A DNA stretch of 64,000 nucleotides from Kiritimatiellia bacterium (GTDB taxonomy: Bacteria; Verrucomicrobiota; Kiritimatiellia; CAIQIC01; JAGNIJ01), in NCBI GenBank assembly GCA_018001225.1, contig JAGNIJ010000015.1, positions 18,355 to 82,354 on the forward strand, in the 5' to 3' direction. Under the pieces are notes generated by a model that was not told the origin of the DNA, made no database searches, and saw only the letters and a program-made list of their open reading frames with translations. Shown here piece by piece: positions 58,698 to 64,000 of this stretch. Both the position numbers and the translations under genes were made by a program. Numbering within the stretch: position 1 is the first letter of the stretch; each line of letters opens with the position of its first letter.

Positions 58698-60188
58698 TCA
58701 GCGGAAGCTTACCATCCGCGCCTCCGCTGTCACGTCGCGGTTGATGCCTCGAAAGCCTGTGATCTCGCCCTTCTTGTTGCGGACGGGGCCGGCCGTGCAC
58801 TCGTGGACGGCCACGCGCCCGTCCGCCGTCAGCAGCGTGATCCGGCGATGGAACACCGTGGACGTGTCGGTGGAGAGGATTTTTTTCCGCTCGCCGACCT
58901 TTTCCTTCTCGGCGCTGCTCAAGAGTTCGAAAATCGGCTTCCCGATCAGTTCCCTGGGCGGCCAGCCCAGCAGTTTCTTCAGCGCCGCGTTGGAATAGGT
59001 GAACCGCTCCTCGTGGTCCGTCTCCCAGATCCAGTCGCCCGAGCACGACGCGATGTGCTCGAAGCGCTCGATGCTGGACTCCAGGGAGCGCTGGGCCTCC
59101 TTGCGCTCCTCGACCTCCTCGCCGAGCGCCCGGTTGAGCGAGGTGACGTAGGAGAGGATCAGGGCCAGGATCACGAACAGCGCCCCGGCGCCGATGAACC
59201 AATAGATATACTGGCGCAGCACGGTGCCGAACGACAGCCGCCCGTAGTCCTCGTACGGCGGCCGCTGCAGTTCCCGCAGCAACTGGCGCACCTCCTCGCG
59301 CGGATCCGGGACGGTCCAGCCCGTGTCCATGGCGCCGTCCGGGTCCAGGTCGCCGGGTCCGGCAGTGAGGAGCAGCGCCGCGACCTGGTCCGCGAGATCG
59401 GAATCCGTCCCGGGCAGCGCGACCAGCAGGCGGTCGGGATAGAGCCGGGTGCTGACCCGGAACGGATAGTCGGCCGGCGGTGGGCCTCCGAGGGCGAGGA
59501 CCCGGATGCCGTTCAGGTCCAAGCGCCCTGCCGCGGCCATCTGTTCCAGGACGCCCGCCGTCACGATGCCGGCATCGGCCTGTCCCGCCAGCACCACCTC
59601 CACGACGGCCTGGTCGTTGGGGTTCATGATCAGCTTGCCGAAGGCTTCGCGGCTGTCGGTTCCCTGCGCCTTGAGTTCGCGCAGGACGGACAGCGAGGAG
59701 GCCAAGGGATCGCCGTCGACGGCCGCCACGGTGGCGCGCTGCAGGTCGCCGGTCTGCTGCACGGCGGAGTCTTTCAGGGTGAAGACTACGCCGCCCGTCT
59801 GCCGGGCGCGCCGGGTCTGCGCGAACCGCTCCAGCGCGGCCAGGGGCCGGAGTTGCACGCGGGACTCCAGTTGAATGAACTGAACGGGGTCCACGAACAC
59901 AAGCCCGGGGCCGGTCTTGTCCACCTGGTTGACCCAGTTGACCCCGGCCCGGTTCACAATGAACTCGTGCCCCGGCAGTTGCCGGGATAGGTACGCGGCC
60001 GTCTTCTCCAGGAACGGCGCGTTGCGCAGGTCCTCCCCCTGGGTCGGCAGGACGATGGGAATCGGACGCGCTCCGCAGGCCACGGCCGTCATAATCAGAA
60101 GGCCGGCCGCGACATGCATCCGTGCTCCGCGCAGAGGCGTCTCCCTGCCTCCGCTTCGTCCCCGGCTTGCGCAGGTTATTGTATGCAT
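58698..60188 (-). CDS. Membrane sensor with PhnD-like binding domain and PAS, no kinase
   Basis: Starting at ATG 60188 with GGAGGG upstream, the 496-residue protein has a signal/anchor segment (about 24-40), a periplasmic PhnD/type 2 substrate-binding-like domain (IPIVLPTQGEDLRNAPFLEK to DPDGAMDTGW), one membrane helix near 327-350 (YWFIGAGALFVILALILSYV), a short coiled coil and a cytoplasmic PAS (about 375-495; DWIWETDHEERFTYSNAALK, HRRITLLTADGRVAVHE, ITGFRGINRDVTAEA). PhnD-like domains in sensors bind phosphonates or other small anions. The protein ends after the PAS, so it cannot phosphorylate by itself and presumably acts on the REC-histidine kinase encoded 12 bases downstream. Confidence 0.85.
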   Translation of the reverse strand: MHTITCASRGRSGGRETPLRGARMHVAAGLLIMTAVACGARPIPIVLPTQGEDLRNAPFLEKTAAYLSRQLPGHEFIVNRAGVNWVNQVDKTGPGLVFVDPVQFIQLESRVQLRPLAALERFAQTRRARQTGGVVFTLKDSAVQQTGDLQRATVAAVDGDPLASSLSVLRELKAQGTDSREAFGKLIMNPNDQAVVEVVLAGQADAGIVTAGVLEQMAAAGRLDLNGIRVLALGGPPPADYPFRVSTRLYPDRLLVALPGTDSDLADQVAALLLTAGPGDLDPDGAMDTGWTVPDPREEVRQLLRELQRPPYEDYGRLSFGTVLRQYIYWFIGAGALFVILALILSYVTSLNRALGEEVEERKEAQRSLESSIERFEHIASCSGDWIWETDHEERFTYSNAALKKLLGWPPRELIGKPIFELLSSAEKEKVGERKKILSTDTSTVFHRRITLLTADGRVAVHECTAGPVRNKKGEITGFRGINRDVTAEARMVSFR

Positions 60189-60357
60189 GAGCCCTCCTTC
60201 GTCTGCTTGACGATGCCCGCTTCCGTTCTTCTGATAAGCCCCCAACTCCGTGGAAGCGAGCAAATAAAGTCCGCGTAGGGGTAATCCGACGGAAAAAAGC
60301 CGGCGCGTGCCGTGAAAACAGGAACGATAGGGCAGAGCGGCCGGTCCGGCGCGGCGG

Positions 60358-60386
60358 TTGACCGTTCCGCGTCCATCCGGTAGCGT
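60358..60386 (+). promoter_or_regulatory. Promoter of mfd
   Basis: TTGACC (60358-60363), a 17-base spacer and TAGCGT (60381-60386). The predicted start is about two bases before ATG 60395, so the transcript would be nearly leaderless. The gap 60189-60394 must also hold the promoter of the divergent sensor operon. Confidence 0.5.
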
Positions 60387-60394
60387 CTGGGAAG

Positions 60395-63300
60395 ATGAGT
60401 GACGCCCTCCGTTCGTTCATGCTGGGCGACGAGGACAAGCGACACCTGGCGGATGCTTTCCGATCGGGAGGGCCGTGCTCTGTCCAGGGCCTGCCGGTTT
60501 CCGCGCAGGCTTTCCTGTCGCTGGCGCTGCGGCGGACCGGGCCGCGGCCCGTGGTCTGGGTCGGCGACAGCGCCCGCACCCTGGACCAGTTTCACCAGGA
60601 CGCGCTCGTTCTCTCCGGCGAGCGCGAGGAGGGCCTGGCCTGTTTCCCGGCCCGAGAGGAGGGCGCCGGCCGGGCCGCGCACCTCGACCGCATGGGCGAC
60701 CGGCTGCAGACGCTCCGGGCCTGCCTGCAAACCGATCATCCCCTGCTGATCGCGACCTGCGTCCAGGCCCTGTTCCAGGATACGCCCGCGCCCGCCGCGC
60801 TGGAACGCGCCCGCCGCCGGCTGGCCGTCGGCGATTCGGCGGATCCCGAGGAACTGGCAGCCGGCCTAGGGCGGCAGGGTTATGTGTTCGAGGTCGAGGT
60901 CGTGCAGAAGGGCCAGGCCGCCCGCCGCGGCGGCATCCTCGACCTGTGGCCGCCGACCGAGGACTGGCCCGTGCGCCTGGAGTTCTTCGGCAGCACGCTG
61001 GAATCCATACGCGCCTTCGACCCCGTCGGGCAGCGCTCGCTGGAGAAGAAGACCGCGCTGGACCTCGCGCCCGCCGGCGAAGCCCTCGAATCGCCGGAGG
61101 CCGCCGCCGATCTCCTGGCCTATCTGCCGCCGGATACGCTCTGGATCTGGAACGAGCCGCAGAGCATCTTTCATCACGCCGAGATGTACCGCGCGATGCT
61201 CCCCGAAGACTCGCCCGCCCGCGCGGCGGCGGATTTTGAACGGTTCCGCCTCCGGGTCCAGCACCGATTCCGGGGCGGCCAGCTCGTCATCGGGCCGGAC
61301 GTCGTGGAAACCGCGCCGCCCCGCGAGCTGGGTCTGCGGCCCTGTGCGGGCCTGCCCGGCCTGGAAGGCGAGGGGGCCTTCCGGCCGGACCTGCTGGACG
61401 AGGCACGGCGCCGGTTCCTGGACGACCTGTCCGCCCGGTCTCGCCAGGGCGAGCACGTGGTCTTCTTCTTCGACACCGAGGGCGCCCGCGAGCGGTTCCT
61501 GGAACTGCGCGGGACGAGGACCGGCTTTGACGTCCGGCTGGGCGCGCTGTCGGAGGGGTTCGAGGTTCCGTCCGCGAGGCTGGTCGTGGTGGCCGAGTCG
61601 GACCTGTACGGCTTCCGCAAGCGGCTTCCCGGCCGGTACGATCTGCACGGCCGCCGCCGAGGGGCGCGGGCCGACGCGGGCGCGCGGCTCGCGGAATGGA
61701 TGGACATCCAGCCCGGCGAGCTGGTCGTGCACCTGGATCACGGCATCGGGAAGTATCTCGGCCTGTACGAGGTCGAGTTCGACGGCCGGGAGCAGGAGGT
61801 CATGGCGGTCGAGTATGCCGGCCAGGCCAAGCTGTACGTGCCGGTCTCGCAGGCCCACCTGTTGAGCCGCTACGTCGGGCTCGGGCGGCGCCGGCCGGAC
61901 CTGCACGCCCTCGGCGGCAAGCGCTGGACGCGCGAGAAGGTCGCGGCGGAGGGCGCCGTGCGCGACCTGGCCGCCTCGCTGATCGAGACGCAGGCCCGGC
62001 GCGACCTGCTGGAGGGCCACGCGTTTCCGCCCGACACGCCGTGGCAGCACGAGTTCGAGGCGGCCTTCCCGTTCCGCGAGACCCCGGACCAGCACCGCGC
62101 GATCCTGGACGTGAAGAAGGATATGCAAAGCCGCCGGCCGATGGACCGGCTCGTGTGCGGCGACGTGGGCTACGGCAAGACCGAGGTCGCGATGCGCGCG
62201 GCCTTCAAGTGCGTCCAGGACGGCCGCCAGGTCGCCGTCCTCGTGCCGACCACCGTCCTCGCGCAGCAGCATTTCGACACGTTCGGCGAGCGCCTCGCGG
62301 CCTACCCGGTGACCATCGAAATGTTGAGCCGGTTCCGGTCCCGCGCGGCGCAGCGCGACACGGCGCGGCGGCTGGCGGAGGGCGCGGTGGACATCGTGAT
62401 CGGCACGCACCGCCTGCTCCAGCCGGACATCCGGTTCAAGGACCTCGGCCTCGTGGTCATCGACGAGGAGCAGCGCTTCGGCGTGGACCACAAGGAGCAC
62501 TTCAAGCGCCTGCGCGCGCTGGTGGACGTCCTCACGCTGACGGCGACGCCGATCCCCCGCACGCTCTACTTCAGCCTGACCGGCGCCCGCGACATGAGCA
62601 CGATCGAGACCCCGCCCCAGGACCGGCTGCCCATCGAGACGCTCGTGGCTCAGGACTCCGACGAACTGGTCCGCGCCGCGATCCTGCGCGAGCTCAACCG
62701 CGGCGGGCAGGTCTTCTACCTCCACAACCGTGTTACGACCATAGACATCGTGCGCAACCGCCTGAAGACGCTCGTCCCCGAGGCCCGGGTCGAGGTAGGC
62801 CACGGCCAGATGCACGAGAAGGATCTGGCCGAGGTCATGCACCGCTTCGTGCGCGGCGAGTTCGACGTCCTGCTCTGCACGACCATCATCGAGAGCGGGG
62901 TGGACATCCCGAACGTCAACACCATCCTGATCGACCGCGCCGACCGGTTCGGCCTGGCCGACCTGTACCAGTTGCGCGGGCGGGTAGGGCGGTACAAGCA
63001 CCAGGCCTACGCCTACTTCCTCCTGCCGCGCCACGGGCGGCTGTTCGACAACGCGCGGCGCCGCATCGGCGCGATCCGGCGCTACTCGGGGCTCGGCGCG
63101 GGCTTCAAGCTGGCCCTGCGCGACCTGGAGATCCGCGGCGCGGGCAACCTGCTCGGCGCCGAGCAGAGCGGGCACATCACCGCCGTCGGCTTCGACCTCT
63201 ACTGCCAGCTGCTCAAGCGCACCGTCGCGCGGCTCAAGGGCGAGCCCGCGCCGCCGATCGTCGACGTGATGCTCAAGCTGGATTTCCTGGACCTGTCCCT

Positions 63301-63664
63301 GGCCCCGGAATGCGAGGACCGCTCCGCCGTGCTGCCGTCGGCGTACATCGAGGACGAGAACTTGCGGCTCGGTCTGTACCGCAAGCTGGCCTCCGCGAGC
63401 AGCGAGCCCGAGGTGGACGCCCTGGCCGTGGAACTGCGCGACCGGTTCGGCCCGCTGCCCGCGCCGGCCGCGCGGTTGCTGCAAGTGGCCCGGCTGCGGA
63501 TCCGGGCCGCCGCTCTCGGCATCCGCTCCATCGAGGTCCGCGAGGACAAGGCCATGATGATGAAAGGGGAGTCCTACATCATGCCCAACGGCCGCTTCCC
63601 GCGCCTGAAAAGCGCGGACCCGGATCGGCGGCTGGAGGAACTGCTCGCGCTCGCCGCCGGCTGA
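60395..63664 (+). CDS. mfd: Transcription-repair coupling factor
   Basis: The 1089-residue protein has the Mfd layout: a UvrB-homology N-terminus (GGILDLWPPTEDWPVRLEFFG), the RNA-polymerase-interacting domain (GELVVHLDHGIGKYLGLYEV then YAGQAKLYVPVSQAHLLSRY), and a RecG-like translocase with Walker A CGDVGYGKTEVAMRAAF near residue 588, LVVIDEEQRFGVDHKEHFK (DEEQ), LTATPIPRTLYFS, IIESGVDIPNVNTILIDRAD and QLRGRVGRYKHQAYAYF. It removes polymerase stalled at lesions and recruits UvrA. It is a little shorter than E. coli Mfd. The C-terminal domain ends IMPNGRFPRLKSADPDRR. Identification is secure. Confidence 0.95.
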   Translation: MSDALRSFMLGDEDKRHLADAFRSGGPCSVQGLPVSAQAFLSLALRRTGPRPVVWVGDSARTLDQFHQDALVLSGEREEGLACFPAREEGAGRAAHLDRMGDRLQTLRACLQTDHPLLIATCVQALFQDTPAPAALERARRRLAVGDSADPEELAAGLGRQGYVFEVEVVQKGQAARRGGILDLWPPTEDWPVRLEFFGSTLESIRAFDPVGQRSLEKKTALDLAPAGEALESPEAAADLLAYLPPDTLWIWNEPQSIFHHAEMYRAMLPEDSPARAAADFERFRLRVQHRFRGGQLVIGPDVVETAPPRELGLRPCAGLPGLEGEGAFRPDLLDEARRRFLDDLSARSRQGEHVVFFFDTEGARERFLELRGTRTGFDVRLGALSEGFEVPSARLVVVAESDLYGFRKRLPGRYDLHGRRRGARADAGARLAEWMDIQPGELVVHLDHGIGKYLGLYEVEFDGREQEVMAVEYAGQAKLYVPVSQAHLLSRYVGLGRRRPDLHALGGKRWTREKVAAEGAVRDLAASLIETQARRDLLEGHAFPPDTPWQHEFEAAFPFRETPDQHRAILDVKKDMQSRRPMDRLVCGDVGYGKTEVAMRAAFKCVQDGRQVAVLVPTTVLAQQHFDTFGERLAAYPVTIEMLSRFRSRAAQRDTARRLAEGAVDIVIGTHRLLQPDIRFKDLGLVVIDEEQRFGVDHKEHFKRLRALVDVLTLTATPIPRTLYFSLTGARDMSTIETPPQDRLPIETLVAQDSDELVRAAILRELNRGGQVFYLHNRVTTIDIVRNRLKTLVPEARVEVGHGQMHEKDLAEVMHRFVRGEFDVLLCTTIIESGVDIPNVNTILIDRADRFGLADLYQLRGRVGRYKHQAYAYFLLPRHGRLFDNARRRIGAIRRYSGLGAGFKLALRDLEIRGAGNLLGAEQSGHITAVGFDLYCQLLKRTVARLKGEPAPPIVDVMLKLDFLDLSLAPECEDRSAVLPSAYIEDENLRLGLYRKLASASSEPEVDALAVELRDRFGPLPAPAARLLQVARLRIRAAALGIRSIEVREDKAMMMKGESYIMPNGRFPRLKSADPDRRLEELLALAAG

Positions 63665-63716
63665 TATTCTCCACGGTCTCATGCCAAATCCGGGTGAATG
63701 CGGGTAGATTTCGGGC

Positions 63717-63770
63717 TCGCAGGAGCTCGCTCCTCCATGATTCCTGCCACTGGAGGGCGGAGCTCTGCGA
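63717..63770. repeat. REP-like inverted repeat, second copy of the 44.4-kb element
   Basis: The left arm (cgcaggagctcgctcctcca) and right arm (tggagggcggagctctgcg) pair imperfectly around a loop of 13 bases. The right arm contains tggagggcggagctc, the exact complement of a 15-base core in the repeat at 44367-44432. Confidence 0.7.
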
Positions 63771-63853
63771 CGCCGCTCGTACCGCCTCTCACCCGTACCT
63801 GGTATCACTTCGTGCTGGGGCATCGCCTAGGGGCGTCGCTGGCCGGCGGCCGC

Positions 63854-63873
63854 GGGCGTCGCAAGCGACGCCC
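63854..63873 (+). terminator. Terminator-like hairpin downstream of mfd
   Basis: gggcgtcg (63854-63861) pairs with cgacgccc (63866-63873) around caag. It is followed by a T-rich but interrupted tail (tcgtgtttggcccttttctt). It lies about 190 bases after the mfd stop. Confidence 0.55.
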
Positions 63874-64000
63874 CCTCGTGTTTGGCCCTTTTCTTATCCT
63901 GTCAGTGCGTACAGGACGGCAGATTCGAGTCGAGGGAGGGGTTTTTTGGACTTCTGGGTAGGGGGTGATGTGTGCACGAAGTCACATAAACCCGGTCGAA

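Larger units (their letters stand above)
63665..64000. other. Non-coding end of the window
   Basis: No gene is supported in the 336 bases after mfd. They hold a REP-like inverted repeat, a strong terminator-like hairpin and, near the end, a G/T-rich stretch with a run of six T at about 63943. A short open frame here has no family features. Confidence 0.6.

Noticed and set aside
57045..59990. Long open frame (about 980 codons) on the plus strand opposite the signalling operon
   Set aside because: It is a GC-rich antisense shadow of three genes with clear REC, kinase and PAS motifs; its translation is Arg/Ala/Gly/His-rich without any domain.
60866..63823. Long open frame (about 985 codons) opposite mfd
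   Set aside because: mfd has all its family motifs on the plus strand; the antisense frame is open only because of strong third-position GC bias.
63698..63961. Short plus-strand frame after mfd
   Set aside because: It runs through the REP-like repeat and the terminator-like hairpin and lacks a ribosome-binding site and family features.

Overview
The window is high-GC bacterial chromosome, densely coded on both strands. Several features together suggest a PVC-superphylum bacterium, most likely Kiritimatiellota or a related verrucomicrobial lineage: a V-type ATPase operon ending D-I-K, an LL-diaminopimelate aminotransferase (DapL), heptose/LPS-type genes, many large secreted Fn3/PKD/calcium-loop proteins, RpoN, and dispersed palindromic repeats. 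This placement is inference from gene content; no rRNA gene is present to confirm it.

Layout. 1-2.9 kb: end of a V-ATPase operon (atpD, atpI, atpK) whose K subunit carries the polar residues typical of Na+-binding rings. 2.96-3.73 kb: a TrkA-C membrane protein broken by one extra C. 3.7-7.0 kb (minus): a GH130 glycosidase/phosphorylase overlapping a GT4 glycosyltransferase with a C-terminal extension. 7.0-7.7 kb: a gene graveyard holding an AbiEii-like nucleotidyltransferase fragment and a truncated copy of the 5' end of dapL. 7.7-21.2 kb: four co-directional secreted proteins (1836, 1074, 1200 and 350 aa) behind a good sigma-70-type promoter, with visibly lower GC than their surroundings. 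This block is bracketed by the dapL fragment on the left and the intact dapL on the right, so it looks like an island. 21.4-24.7 kb: dapL, a double-ACT protein and a membrane SGNH hydrolase, tightly coupled. 24.8-30.5 kb: zinc-ribbon protein, ferritin, two exported proteins, an EEP-family phosphodiesterase, a TPR protein and a cell-wall amidase. 30.6-35.5 kb: a pair of REP-like palindromes, then a RecB/AddA-type helicase-nuclease carrying an in-frame triple 31-bp palindromic repeat, and adenosine deaminase. 35.8-37.3 kb: a divergent purine permease behind a hairpin-rich leader. 37.4-39.4 kb: an exported WD40-like protein.

39.6-50.3 kb is a surface-glycan locus: M20 hydrolase, GT-C membrane glycosyltransferase, polyprenyl-type GT2, a Wzx-like flippase fused to a GmhB-like HAD phosphatase, GmhA-like isomerase, a second GT-C enzyme, a bifunctional heptose enzyme with domains in the reverse of the HldE order, and a deoxyhypusine-synthase-like protein. 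GmhA, the HldE-like kinase, GmhB and the HldE-like nucleotidyltransferase would together convert sedoheptulose-7-phosphate to an activated heptose. 50.3-55.2 kb: three unrecognised exported proteins. 55.2-63.7 kb: rpoN; a minus-strand signalling operon in which a PhnD-PAS sensor lacks a kinase, a REC-histidine kinase lacks its own membrane input, and a lone REC is the output; then mfd. The last 336 bases hold a second copy of the REP-like element seen inside the flippase-phosphatase gene and a terminator-like hairpin.

No tRNA, rRNA, CRISPR array or intact insertion sequence was recognised. The strongest candidates for something undescribed are the dapL-bracketed secreted-protein island, the in-frame palindromic repeats in the helicase gene, and the REP-associated fusion of flippase and heptose phosphatase.
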